Shown: one piece after another, positions 33,251-42,112 of the stretch | Layout of the letters: each line of letters begins with the position of its first letter | How positions within the stretch are numbered: position 1 is the first letter of the stretch | Origin: Verrucomicrobiia bacterium | GTDB lineage: Bacteria; Verrucomicrobiota; Verrucomicrobiia; Verrucomicrobiales; DEV007 | Reading direction: 5' to 3' | Assembly: GCA_020439995.1 (NCBI GenBank) | Contig: JAGROY010000090.1 | Location: 1 to 55,469, forward strand | Length of the DNA: 55,469 bases | The notes under the pieces: generated by a model | Database searches by the model: none | The model's input: only the letters and a program-made list of their open reading frames with translations | Told to the model about the DNA's origin: nothing | Translations under genes and position numbers: made by a program

Positions 33251-35929
33251 CTATTTCCCCGTAGTGCGCAGCGCGTCCAGAGAAATGCGGGTAGGCATTG
33301 CTTCGGGCGCTGGGAACGGGACAGCCCGGCCATTGACCAGCAGTTCGAAAGGAACGCCGGGCTGGGCTTGAACGACGAGGGTGTCGGCGTCGACGGTTGT
33401 GGGAAAGGGGGCGACGATGCGAAGGTCGTGCGCGACGGTGACGGAGAGGCTGTCGAGCTTGCCCGCGAGCCGTAGGTCAAGGGCAACGAGGACGCTGGGA
33501 TTGATGTCGGCAGGACGGCGCTGTTGACCGGCGAGATCAAAGCTGTCTGGCAGACAGCCTACGACTGGGTCGCCGGACGGATACTGCATTTGCTCTGCAG
33601 CGACAAGAATACCGCGGGCGACTTTCGTCCAGTCGGCAGCTCCGTCGGCATCGACTTCTGCGAGTTCGGCAAGAGCGTACGCATAGCTGAGCCCGCACCA
33701 CTGCACCGGGAGGCCAATCCAGAGCGGTGCCTTGTAGTGCGTGGCTCCGAGCACGGCGATGGTGGCGCAGCGCATGACCGGTCTGTTGTCCCAAGTGTAG
33801 ACGAAGGGCAGGCCGGTGATGGCCCAGCGCCGTGCTTCGTCCAGCCATTCGCGTAAGCCAGTGAGCTCAAAGCCCGCAACATAGGCCCGCACCAGATGTG
33901 CGGAGGCGAGAATATCTGGCGTGTGCAGCGGCACTTCCCACACTTGCGCGCCTCTGGGAGTGCGGAAACGTTTCATGTATTCGAGCCCCTTGAGGCCAGC
34001 CGCGAGCGAGTCGGAGTTTCCCGTGTAGCGAACGTGCTCAAGCAGGGTGAAAGTATGCATCGCACACCAGCCGCTGGCAGTGTCCTCGAAGTGGCTTTCA
34101 CTGTAGTCACCCTTGTAGAGGAAAGAGCCGTCGGCCCGCTGGTCGCTGCGAGCCCTCGCGGCGCGACGCTCCAGGCCTGCAGCCCATTCACCAGCGCGCC
34201 CGGTGACGAAGTAGGCGGCCGGGTTGGAGATGTGCGCGCCGCCATTCACCAGGCGGGGAGTCTTGGGCACCTGCCCGGTCAACCGCCAGAGGGTCGAAAC
34301 ATGATCGGCATACCAGGCTCGGCCCCATTCCGGACCGGCGCAGTGTCCCCAGCCGCCTTCTCCGCGCAGCGGACCTTCGTAGGCCTCCCTGCACAGGGCA
34401 GCCTGTTCGCCCGCTCCGCGTGGCACCTCCGGCGGTTCAGGAAGTCCGATGCGCGCGAAGTGTCGCTCGATGACGTCCTCCAGTCGCCCTCCGCTGCCCC
34501 AGGATTTCCCCAGCATCACCGAGAAGCTCTGACGACCACCCCGCAAACTCATTCGAGCAGAGGAACGCCCATCGATAAAGTCGGGAGTCGCGAAAACGGG
34601 CTGTATCGACTCGGGATGGTCCCAGCTCAGGGCCAGCGTCGCCTTGTCCGAGACGACGGCGATGAGCGGCGTGGTGACCCACATGCGATCAGGCGCGAAC
34701 CGCACGTGCTGGGGAATGCGCATGTCCCTGGTTGAGGACGAAGGTTCACCCTTGCCCAAATACTCCACACCGGAGAACAGGCCCTGCTCAAGACCGCCCG
34801 CGAGCCGGAACACCGGACCTTCCACGAGAGTGTCACCGTTACCTGAAGACGCGCACTCGACCTCCACCTGCAAGTCTCCGACAGCATTGACCGTGAATCG
34901 GCAGGATGACTCCCCATTCTCCGAAAGGAAGGCGACCTCGTCGGGCCCCACGGAGGCTCGCAACGTGAGCGGCTTGCCATTCACCGAAAGGAGCGGCTGG
35001 ATCGTGCCAATTCGTTGACCCGCACTCAAAAGGCGCGCACCCGATCCATCTGGCGCGAACGCCACCTCCGCGCCCACGGCGGGCAATCGCAATCTCGGCC
35101 AAGCAGGCGTCTCGGGAACATCCGCCCGATGCATCGGAACCCTGACATTGACAGAATCGAGCCCAGCATCTGGAAGTTCTGCCACGATGTCCCGCAGCGC
35201 GAAAGCCCCGGTCGTGAAGGACACCTGAAGAGCGACCTCGGTCCTCCCGCCTGCCGCAAGCGGCACGGGCGTTCCTTCGACGACTGGCGTCAAAGGTTCT
35301 GTTCCGTGGTTGGTCAGCGCGATGAGAACGCCGCCCGCTTCGCGCTCCGAATCCAGAACCTCCAGTGACAGAGGATGCAGCGTCCGCTCCTCCAGCCGGA
35401 TCCATTCGAATTCCACGATGCCCTTCGTTTGGCCTGGATCGAGGCGTATCACGGACAGTGCGCGTTTCTCGGGAAGTTCCGCCGCGTATTCGCGCCATGC
35501 ACCGTCGTGTTGAAGAGGGATCCGAACTACGCGCGCCTCCGAGGTGCCGGGAGCGTCATCGTTGCCCCAGTAGACCTCACACGCGCCCGAACCCATGCCG
35601 CGCGCGCGGAAGTGGATCGTGAGCGGCGTCTCCGACGGCTGGAGGCGCAGGGGTCGGTGGAAATAGGGGTCGTCTCCAGTGGCAGAGACGCGGAGCAATC
35701 CCTCTGCCGCGATAAGATCGCAGGCATGCGTGTGCCTCCATCCTTCCGTATCGCCCGCTTTGTCAAACTCCCACCGCCGCACCACCTTTGTGGAAACGAC
35801 TGAGCGCGGACGAACCGCTATCCCCACAGGATTGTTACGACTGGGTTGAACGTCGGCGGACTCCTGCGCCGGACACAAAGGAATGAAGTATAAAAGGGCG
35901 ACGGAAAGCGAGCGGAACAACATAGGCAT
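33251..35929 (-). CDS. large secreted protein with six-hairpin glycosidase-like C-terminus
   Basis: The likely protein has 892 residues from ATG 35929 (MPMLFRSLSVALLYFIPLCPA is a signal peptide). The open frame extends 49 codons upstream but without one. An N-terminal CBM-like beta-sandwich (about 40-180: WEFDKAGDTEGW...RVSATGDDPYFHRPL) is followed by further beta domains. A helical toroid-like region (about 500-780) is rich in aromatic and acidic residues (GWGHCAGPEWGRAWYADH, WCAMHTFTLLEHVRYTG, ASAHLVRAYVAGFELTG). This suggests a polysaccharide-active or lyase-like enzyme of unknown specificity. The C-terminal strand module resembles Ig folds. I cannot assign a named family. Confidence 0.65.
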   Translation of the reverse strand: MPMLFRSLSVALLYFIPLCPAQESADVQPSRNNPVGIAVRPRSVVSTKVVRRWEFDKAGDTEGWRHTHACDLIAAEGLLRVSATGDDPYFHRPLRLQPSETPLTIHFRARGMGSGACEVYWGNDDAPGTSEARVVRIPLQHDGAWREYAAELPEKRALSVIRLDPGQTKGIVEFEWIRLEERTLHPLSLEVLDSEREAGGVLIALTNHGTEPLTPVVEGTPVPLAAGGRTEVALQVSFTTGAFALRDIVAELPDAGLDSVNVRVPMHRADVPETPAWPRLRLPAVGAEVAFAPDGSGARLLSAGQRIGTIQPLLSVNGKPLTLRASVGPDEVAFLSENGESSCRFTVNAVGDLQVEVECASSGNGDTLVEGPVFRLAGGLEQGLFSGVEYLGKGEPSSSTRDMRIPQHVRFAPDRMWVTTPLIAVVSDKATLALSWDHPESIQPVFATPDFIDGRSSARMSLRGGRQSFSVMLGKSWGSGGRLEDVIERHFARIGLPEPPEVPRGAGEQAALCREAYEGPLRGEGGWGHCAGPEWGRAWYADHVSTLWRLTGQVPKTPRLVNGGAHISNPAAYFVTGRAGEWAAGLERRAARARSDQRADGSFLYKGDYSESHFEDTASGWCAMHTFTLLEHVRYTGNSDSLAAGLKGLEYMKRFRTPRGAQVWEVPLHTPDILASAHLVRAYVAGFELTGLREWLDEARRWAITGLPFVYTWDNRPVMRCATIAVLGATHYKAPLWIGLPVQWCGLSYAYALAELAEVDADGAADWTKVARGILVAAEQMQYPSGDPVVGCLPDSFDLAGQQRRPADINPSVLVALDLRLAGKLDSLSVTVAHDLRIVAPFPTTVDADTLVVQAQPGVPFELLVNGRAVPFPAPEAMPTRISLDALRTTGK

Positions 35930-36022
35930 AAGGTTCGCGTACGCTGCTTGAGATGAAAAGCGGGATTGTCTGCGGGGGGACGACAGGTCAGGGACCCGCG
36001 TTACAAAAAATCTGCGGTGGCC

Positions 36023-36049
36023 TGTAACACCCCGCCGAGATCTCCTCAG
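36023..36049 (+). promoter_or_regulatory. possible ECF-sigma-type promoter
   Basis: TGTAAC (36023-36028), followed after about 16 bases by TCCTCAGTA, resembles the TGTAAC-N16-CGTC pattern used by several ECF sigma factors. GTTACA 17 bases upstream makes an inverted pair with it. It lies 89 bases before the 299-aa secreted protein gene, in the divergent spacer 35930-36116. This is a visual match only. Confidence 0.25.
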
Positions 36050-36116
36050 TAAGGGGCAGACACCGAATCTGACCACTGCTGGTCAATCGAACCTGAAACC
36101 AAAATCGAGATCAAAA

Positions 36117-37016
36117 ATGAAATCAACGAACATCCAAAAATTGCCCACGCTCGCCCTGTTGCTGGCTGGAACCCTTTCTGCCAACGCCTTCGACTTCTCA
36201 CGCGAGAAGAACTTTGGCGATAGCCAGTGGGGAGCGCGCGTCACGGTGAACGCCGGGGACCACTTTGACAAGGCCGAGGGAGAATACACACTGAGCGCCA
36301 AGGCTGATGCACGAGCCCGGGCCTTCGGATACGAAAAATCTGTGGTCAGTGCGGAGGGCAGCTTCATGGCCAACAAGAAGGCGCATACCACCGTCGACTG
36401 CCAGCTCAAGCTGGTCGGCTTGACGGTATGGCAATACGAGAACGGCTTTGAGGGCACTGTGACCAAAAGTCATATCGGTGACACCCGCTTCATCAAGGAA
36501 GTTACTTTGGCAAAAACGGTCGTCCCGGTCGGTCCGCTGCCGATTACGGTAACGGTGGGCGCCTCTCTTGAGGCCTACACGGAGTTTACCGCAGGATTCG
36601 TGATCACCGAAGACGACGTCCTGGCTGACATGAACTACGGGCCAGTCGTCGATGTTGCCGCTACTGCTTCCGCAACTCTGGATGTGGCTCTCGCGTCTGC
36701 GGGCGTTGAAGGCAAGCTTGGTCTGGTGCATCAAAAACTTGCGGCAGGCACGTCGCTGTCCTTCGAGGAAGCAGAGATTCGCGTGTATCTTGAGCGTCAG
36801 ATCCGCGGATTGAACGGCCAGATCGACCTCGTCGGGACAGTCCGGTATCCCGTCCCCGTTACAAAATGGAAAAAGGTGAAGGTGCTCTGGAAGTGGGTCT
36901 GGGTTCCGAATGGCGTCCGCATCGAGTGGCGCTCCAAGCGCTATCCTCACACGATCGCCAGCTTCGCAAATCCTGACCAGGTTGAAGTGCTCTGGGACGC
37001 GACCAGAAAACTCTAA
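36117..37016 (+). CDS. secreted beta-rich protein of unknown function
   Basis: This 299-residue protein has a clean signal peptide (LPTLALLLAGTLSANAFD). The mature part has alternating hydrophobic strands (WGARVTVNAGDHFDKAEGEY, PLPITVTVGASLEAYTEFTA) and almost no Cys (one). The C-terminal basic-aromatic stretch WKKVKVLWKWVWVPNG stands out. No family is recognised. It is followed by a strong hairpin and then, on the same strand, the HEAT-repeat protein, so the two probably form a unit with attenuated readthrough. Confidence 0.65.
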   Translation: MKSTNIQKLPTLALLLAGTLSANAFDFSREKNFGDSQWGARVTVNAGDHFDKAEGEYTLSAKADARARAFGYEKSVVSAEGSFMANKKAHTTVDCQLKLVGLTVWQYENGFEGTVTKSHIGDTRFIKEVTLAKTVVPVGPLPITVTVGASLEAYTEFTAGFVITEDDVLADMNYGPVVDVAATASATLDVALASAGVEGKLGLVHQKLAAGTSLSFEEAEIRVYLERQIRGLNGQIDLVGTVRYPVPVTKWKKVKVLWKWVWVPNGVRIEWRSKRYPHTIASFANPDQVEVLWDATRKL

Positions 37017-37035
37017 CATTACCCATATTTATTGA

Positions 37036-37079
37036 GAGGCCCGGTCATTGGCATACTAACCGACCAATGGCCGGGCCTC
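37036..37079. terminator. strong hairpin between two secreted-protein genes
   Basis: Two 16-base arms (37036-37051 and 37064-37079), GAGGCCCGGTCATTGG and CCAATGGCCGGGCCTC, pair fully with a single G-U, with a 12-nt loop. Only ACTTTC follows, so there is no proper U-tract. It could be a weak terminator, an attenuator or a 3'-end stabiliser for the upstream message. Confidence 0.7.
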
Positions 37080-37117
37080 ACTTTCACAGGAATTCTGACC
37101 ACTCATTCTCGTCTGCC

Positions 37118-39043
37118 ATGAAAGCGCGTCTGCTCATTCTCTTCGCCATCGTCCTCGCAACGGCATCACTCGTTTTTGTTACAAACTCTGCCAGGAAAGA
37201 TCGCATCCTGGCCGCTGATTCCCCTTCTACCGCTCATCCACCCCACGTCGCAGACGGAAATCTTCCGGCTTACAGATGGCCGGTCGGCACATGCAGGATG
37301 TATCAATTCCGGAATTGCACGACACTTGCCCAGGCCGCAGACAATCAACCCTCTGCCGACGATCATCCGAATGGTGTCGAAGTGACAGGCACGCTTGCTG
37401 CACGGGTATTGAAGCACGAGCGCGGAGCCATTTACATGGGAATGCAACTCTCTCCAGTGTCCGTGACCGTGGGTGGAGCAAGGTCTGAGGCGCTCGAGAC
37501 TCTCCTGCAAAACACGGTGCCCGTCGGTGCTTTCCTGCCAACTGGACGACTGACGCAGATCATTGTTCCCGACCAGCTGGCGAAAGCGGACAAGGACTTT
37601 CTCATGCAGGTATTCGATCTCGACATGGCATTGCCGGAAGCTCAGCCGCAGGGAAACGCATGGTCACTCCAGGAAGAAGATGCCGCCGGAACTTACGAGG
37701 CACATTTCCGTTTGCTTGAGAAGAGCCGAATCGAGAAGCAGAAGTCCAGATATCTGAAACTGGCTGCCGAGGGATACCAGGTTGATGTGAAACACTCACA
37801 ATGGAACGGCCAGGTCGGTGGTGAGTTCTGGCTGAAGTCTTTGAAGGGGGAAGAAGTTCTGAGCTACAAAGCAGGCAGCACATGGGGTGCGACTTCGACG
37901 ATTCGCGTGGAACTCGATCTCCTCCCTGAGAGTAGCGTGGCCGCGGGCGACACGCTCATCATGCAGCTCGACACCGCTTTGCCGCTCGCAGATCTGCTCG
38001 CCGCAGGAACACTGCAGGCAGAACTGGCAAAGTACAACGAGGGTGGCGCATGGGAAGCAGAGCAGACGCGCTCCAGGCGTGAGAAATTTCGCAATATGCC
38101 GTTCGTCAACGTTCGGGACAAGCTCGCCCATGCATTTGCCAACATGCGCGAACACGCGGATACGGTGGCAGCGATCCACGAACTTCGGGACTGGCTCCTC
38201 GCCAATCCTGAGCAGGCAATGGCCGTCGCCGAATCCGTCAAAACCAGATTATCGGACGGGCTTACGGCACGTTTCATCCACGCGCTGGAACTCGCTGGAG
38301 AAAATCCAGAGTCACAGGATGCACTTGCCGCCATCCTTGCCGATAATTCAGTGGACTCCGGTGTTCGCCTTCAGGCTGCGGTAGCATGCGGTGGACTGGA
38401 ACATTTGAAAAGCGCAGCCCTCGGCGATGCACTCTGGAAAACCGCCTTTGTTGCCGACTCAGACAACGTAAAGGTCATGGAAATCGGTGACTCGAGCCTG
38501 CTCGCGCTCGGAGCGCTCGCCAGGCAGGATCCCGAACTTGCGGGAGTGCTCAGCAGCGAACTCGCGCCTTACATCCATACCAATTCCGAAGTCCATCCGC
38601 GCGACATTGTCACCGCTGTCAGAACTCTCCAAAACGCCAACGCCAGCGATCCAGTCTTGATCGCCGACATCGAATCTCTCGCCAAGAGCCATTCCGCGCC
38701 CGCCGTTCGTGCCGCTGCCGTTCGCTTCTTTGAACAACGCGAACCCAATGCTCACGAGCTGGTACTCGACGCACTGAACGATCCAGCGGAGCAAGTTCAG
38801 ATCGCTGCGCTCCGCACCCTTGAGAGTGCTCCAGAGATGAGCACCGAGTCCGTGGATCGACTCATTGAAAAACTCCAGGACGCCGAAGCCCCTGAAACCG
38901 TCCGCGGACAGATCGCACTCGCCCTGGGAAATCTGGGTACCAATCATCCTTCGGCAAGCGCAGCTCTGGCGCTGCAGCGGACAACGGCGACGTCATCTTT
39001 GAGGGACACCATCGATGCTGCCCTCAGCGCTGCGGCCGAGTGA
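37118..39043 (+). CDS. secreted HEAT-repeat protein
   Basis: The likely protein has 641 residues from ATG 37118. The frame opens 17 codons earlier inside the hairpin, but MKARLLILFAIVLATASLVFV is the signal peptide. About 300 residues of beta-rich sequence (RWPVGTCRMYQFRNCTTLAQ, TGTLAARVLKHERGAIYMGM) precede about 330 residues of helical HEAT-type repeats (VRLQAAVACGGLEHLKSAAL, VRAAAVRFFEQREPNAHELV, VRGQIALALGNLG). A beta-barrel plus helical sheath resembles the lipid-binding vitellogenin N-terminal layout; this is a speculation from architecture. It pairs with the 299-aa gene upstream. Confidence 0.65.
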   Translation: MKARLLILFAIVLATASLVFVTNSARKDRILAADSPSTAHPPHVADGNLPAYRWPVGTCRMYQFRNCTTLAQAADNQPSADDHPNGVEVTGTLAARVLKHERGAIYMGMQLSPVSVTVGGARSEALETLLQNTVPVGAFLPTGRLTQIIVPDQLAKADKDFLMQVFDLDMALPEAQPQGNAWSLQEEDAAGTYEAHFRLLEKSRIEKQKSRYLKLAAEGYQVDVKHSQWNGQVGGEFWLKSLKGEEVLSYKAGSTWGATSTIRVELDLLPESSVAAGDTLIMQLDTALPLADLLAAGTLQAELAKYNEGGAWEAEQTRSRREKFRNMPFVNVRDKLAHAFANMREHADTVAAIHELRDWLLANPEQAMAVAESVKTRLSDGLTARFIHALELAGENPESQDALAAILADNSVDSGVRLQAAVACGGLEHLKSAALGDALWKTAFVADSDNVKVMEIGDSSLLALGALARQDPELAGVLSSELAPYIHTNSEVHPRDIVTAVRTLQNANASDPVLIADIESLAKSHSAPAVRAAAVRFFEQREPNAHELVLDALNDPAEQVQIAALRTLESAPEMSTESVDRLIEKLQDAEAPETVRGQIALALGNLGTNHPSASAALALQRTTATSSLRDTIDAALSAAAE

Positions 39044-39444
39044 GTGTTTAGTCAGCTGCCTCGTAGACCACTTTACGAGCTGCTGAGCTTCAAGCACGGT
39101 GCGCCTTATCGCTTGTCTACAAAATAATGCCACGTACCGAAAAAGTACCCCGTGAATTTGCAGCGAAAGCGAATGACCTTAGTCTTCGAATCACCTTCAG
39201 GGGCCGCATAACTCTTATACCAGCCATGACGGTGCAGGCAAGCCCCCTTTATGTTCAAAAACACAGCGAGGGAAACGATCATCGAGAGGGAAACTTGATC
39301 GGCGTAAGGGTAACCGCGATGCTCAGACGACACCGTTTTTCCGTTGCAGAAATCTACTCCTATTCGATTGGATGTTCGACTCTTTCAGGAAGTTCTGAAA
39401 TTTCAGGATTGATATCTACCAGCGAAGCGCTACGTTAGCGGGCA
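39044..39444. other. intergenic region, 401 bases
   Basis: It holds a degraded REP-like stretch (GCTGAGCTTCAAGCACG near 39083-39099) and one low-confidence minus-strand ORF at 39106-39333. The promoter for the epimerase gene should lie near 39400; no consensus is visible. Confidence 0.4.
39106..39333 (-). CDS. possible 75-residue protein, unrecognised
   Basis: A GTG-initiated ORF encodes a basic, aromatic-rich peptide with a hydrophobic stretch (VSLSMIVSLAVFLNIKGA) and ends TGYFFGTWHYFVDKR. Composition looks more protein-like than the opposite frame, but there is no ribosome site and no known relative. Confidence 0.25.
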   Translation of the reverse strand: MSSEHRGYPYADQVSLSMIVSLAVFLNIKGACLHRHGWYKSYAAPEGDSKTKVIRFRCKFTGYFFGTWHYFVDKR

Positions 39445-40410
39445 ATGAGCGAGACGAATATACGGATCATCATCCCGGGTGGAAGCGGATTCCTGGGGCG
39501 AACGCTGACGCGATGGTATAATTTACGATTCTACGAAGTGACGATCCTCAGCCGGAATCCTTCTCCTGTTGCCGGTGCCACTGTCATCGCCTGGGACGGG
39601 AAAACCCTGGGTGCCTGGTCTGACCATCTTGAGGGTGCCACTGCCGTGATCAACCTGGCAGGTCGCTCGGTGAACTGCCGCTACCATGCTGCGAACCGGC
39701 GACGGATGATGGACTCGCGTGTTGATTCGACGCTGGTTCTGGGTAAAGCGATCGCTGCCTGTGCCAATCCCCCTGAAGTCTGGCTCAACTCCAGCACAGC
39801 CACCATTTACCGCCACCGCTACGACGCGCCGAACACCGAGCGCGACGGTTATGGCGCAGAGCGTGAGGCAAAGGATGCGTTCTCACTGGAGGTGGCGCAT
39901 GCCTGGGAGGATGCTTTTGCAAAAGCCTATGCTGACAACGCTCTCCATGCGACACGCGGAATCCTGTTGCGCACAGCCATCGTTCTTGGCAACGAACTGG
40001 GTGGAGGTTATGGAACACTGCGTAATCTGGCATGTGCAGGCTTGGGAGGATCGATGGCTGGCGGCCGACAGTGGGTCTCCTGGATTCACGAGCGCGATTT
40101 CTGCCGCGCTCTCGACTGGCTGATCGCTAGTCCAGAAGCAAACGGAATCTATAACATCGCCGCGCCCAATCCAATACCTAACAAAGCCATGATGGCAGCC
40201 CTGCGGCGATCCGTCGGAACTCCGTTTGGCCTGCCAGCCACACGCTGGATGCTGGAAGTCGGCGCCTTTTTTCTACGCACCGAGACCGAACTCATCTTCA
40301 AGAGTCGCCGCGTGGTTCCCGAGCGACTACTGGAAGAAGGATTCACCTTTGAATTTGATGCACTGCCCGAAGCGCTGGTAGATCTGGAACGCAGCAGGGT
40401 GTCGGGGTAA
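39445..40410 (+). CDS. TIGR01777-family epimerase (YfcH/SDR39U1-like)
   Basis: This 321-residue protein has an extended-SDR Rossmann start, RIIIPGGSGFLGRTLTRW (G-G-S-G-F-L-G at 12-18). The TIGR01777 signatures VINLAGRSVNCRY, SRVDSTLVLGKAI and WVSWIHERDFCRAL follow, and GIYNIAAPNPIPNKAMM is the C-terminal part. Homologs bind NADP; their physiological substrate is generally unknown. It is cytosolic and appears monocistronic. Confidence 0.9.
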   Translation: MSETNIRIIIPGGSGFLGRTLTRWYNLRFYEVTILSRNPSPVAGATVIAWDGKTLGAWSDHLEGATAVINLAGRSVNCRYHAANRRRMMDSRVDSTLVLGKAIAACANPPEVWLNSSTATIYRHRYDAPNTERDGYGAEREAKDAFSLEVAHAWEDAFAKAYADNALHATRGILLRTAIVLGNELGGGYGTLRNLACAGLGGSMAGGRQWVSWIHERDFCRALDWLIASPEANGIYNIAAPNPIPNKAMMAALRRSVGTPFGLPATRWMLEVGAFFLRTETELIFKSRRVVPERLLEEGFTFEFDALPEALVDLERSRVSG

Positions 40411-40493
40411 AACCGCGAGTTGTCTGCTTGCACCTGTTAAGATCGGTCAGCAGAGTGGGATGACAATCTGAAAGTCGCTCGCGATTGCAGCAA

Positions 40494-41696
40494 TCACTGG
40501 CGCTGTGGACGGTCTCTCAGCCAGTGTTCAATGTGCTGGATCACTGCTCCAGGTTGCGAGAAAAGTAGAAAGTGATCCTCACCGGCGAAACTTTGGTAGT
40601 CACACTGGATACCGATTCTGCGGATACACTCAACGGCGCCAGTGATGTAGGCTTCGGGAATTCTCGCGTCCTGCGTGCCGTGGATTACCAGCATTGGCCC
40701 GGCTGGTGGTGAGGCATGGGCGAATGCTTGTTCAAGGATTTCCGCTTCGAAAACCGGCGAGATGCAGACCACCGCGCTGAACCGCTCCGGCATTGCGGTC
40801 CAGGTGCGGGTCACGCCGCGACCGCCATTGGAGATTCCAGCAAGGACAATGTTGGAGCTGTCCAACGATACGTCGTTTTCACAATAGCGCAGCCACCGCG
40901 CGACAGTCTCAACACCTCCAGGTTCGTTCCAGTTCCCGGCACCAAAGGTGGGGGCGACGATGGCCATTCCCAAGCGATCTGCCAGATCCTGCAGCACCCA
41001 GAGGTAGCCTTTAAAGTTCCCAAGGCTGCCGTGGAGGAACAGCAGCACGGGCAACGGCCCGCTCAGGGTGGCTGGCCGATAAGCGTAGCCGTGCCCATTC
41101 TGAAACTCCCAATCCGCAAGGTCACGGTAGGCTGCCCCCAGTTGTGAACCAGCAGCCACATGCGCTGGCGATTTCGACCGCATGTCCTCATACACCGCGT
41201 GGAAGACGTGGTCGATGCGATTCGCTTTCTCAGTATCAATGTAAGGATCAATCCAGCTGATCAAAGCCGTGCCCATCGCCAGCTGGTCGACTTCCGATAC
41301 CAGCGCTGCCGGCGACCACCGATTGTACCGCGTTGGAGCGGGATGCCCATTTTGATCAATGTAAACCACTTGGAACGGATCAGTGGCACTGGTTTCGCCA
41401 GGTGCGAAGAGGAATCTCGAAGCCAGCAATGCAATAGCACTTGCCAGGGCAAATGCCCAGCTCACCATCGACAACGTCTTTGCCCGCGATGGATTCGAAA
41501 GACCCGCTAGCCCGGCTAGCAGCGCCGCCATCACCCATCCCAGAATACCGGCCCCAAACGTTCGGCTGTCCCATGAGACCGCCACGACAAGCAATAGCAA
41601 AGCCATCACCGCGACCGGTGTCGCAAGGATTCCCAGCGCGAGTAACACGCTTCGAATATTAGTAAGAGTGCTCGGTGTCATGAGTCCCGTTTGCAT
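40494..41696 (-). CDS. membrane-anchored alpha/beta hydrolase
   Basis: This 400-residue protein has three hydrophobic N-terminal segments (about 18-40, 46-67, 75-94). An extracytoplasmic alpha/beta hydrolase follows with the oxyanion motif HGSLGN (222-227), the nucleophile elbow G-I-S-N-G with Ser289, Asp343 in HGTQDARIP and His375 in GEDHFLLF. It is an esterase- or dipeptidyl-peptidase-like enzyme and the substrate is unknown. Met6 (41681) is an alternative start. The neighbouring genes do not point to a pathway. Confidence 0.8.
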   Translation of the reverse strand: MQTGLMTPSTLTNIRSVLLALGILATPVAVMALLLLVVAVSWDSRTFGAGILGWVMAALLAGLAGLSNPSRAKTLSMVSWAFALASAIALLASRFLFAPGETSATDPFQVVYIDQNGHPAPTRYNRWSPAALVSEVDQLAMGTALISWIDPYIDTEKANRIDHVFHAVYEDMRSKSPAHVAAGSQLGAAYRDLADWEFQNGHGYAYRPATLSGPLPVLLFLHGSLGNFKGYLWVLQDLADRLGMAIVAPTFGAGNWNEPGGVETVARWLRYCENDVSLDSSNIVLAGISNGGRGVTRTWTAMPERFSAVVCISPVFEAEILEQAFAHASPPAGPMLVIHGTQDARIPEAYITGAVECIRRIGIQCDYQSFAGEDHFLLFSQPGAVIQHIEHWLRDRPQRQ

Positions 41697-41770
41697 TTGC
41701 CCTGAAACAGTACCAGGACGAGCATGCGTACCTCTACCACTAATTCCTCATGTGACGAGAATTGCAGACA

Positions 41771-42063
41771 GTGGCAGAGCAGAATGATTCGGCTGTTCAC
41801 GGACCGATCCGGCTTGGGGTTTTGACCGCGTTCAGGCGGATGGAGCGTTGGACTTCACCACGCTCCAGCAGCGCGTGAGCGTGGCAGACGGAGCGCTCGG
41901 CACTCACCTGCAGAAGCTGGAAACGATTGGATATGTCACCTGCACAAAGCAGTTCATCGGACGACGTCCGAAGCCGACCTACAGGATCGCCGATGCCAGC
42001 CGGGTAGCCTTGTTCAATTAGCTCAATCAAATGCAGCGCCTCATCGACTCGCTCCATCGCCAC
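41771..42063 (+). pseudogene. decayed winged-helix transcriptional regulator
   Basis: Read with one added base near 41834, the plus strand encodes HGPIRLGVLTAFR + DGALDFTTLQQRVSVADGAL, then GTHLQKLETIGYVTCTKQFI and GRRPKPTYRIADASRVALFN. This is the HTH_34-type winged-helix domain, usually about 95-100 residues. A TAG at 42019-42021 interrupts before the expected C-terminal helix (LNQMQRLIDSLHR continues in frame). A frameshift plus an early stop makes this a pseudogene unless the shift is a sequencing error. These regulators normally sit beside a membrane protein; here the neighbours are a hydrolase and a rhomboid gene. Confidence 0.65.
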
Positions 42064-42112
42064 CCTAACAACAACCCAAGCCACAAGGAACAGATGTTTG
42101 GACGCAGCTCGG

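Noticed and set aside
35930..36076. 49-codon upstream extension of the large secreted protein
   Set aside because: It precedes a clear signal peptide start and overlaps the putative divergent promoter region.
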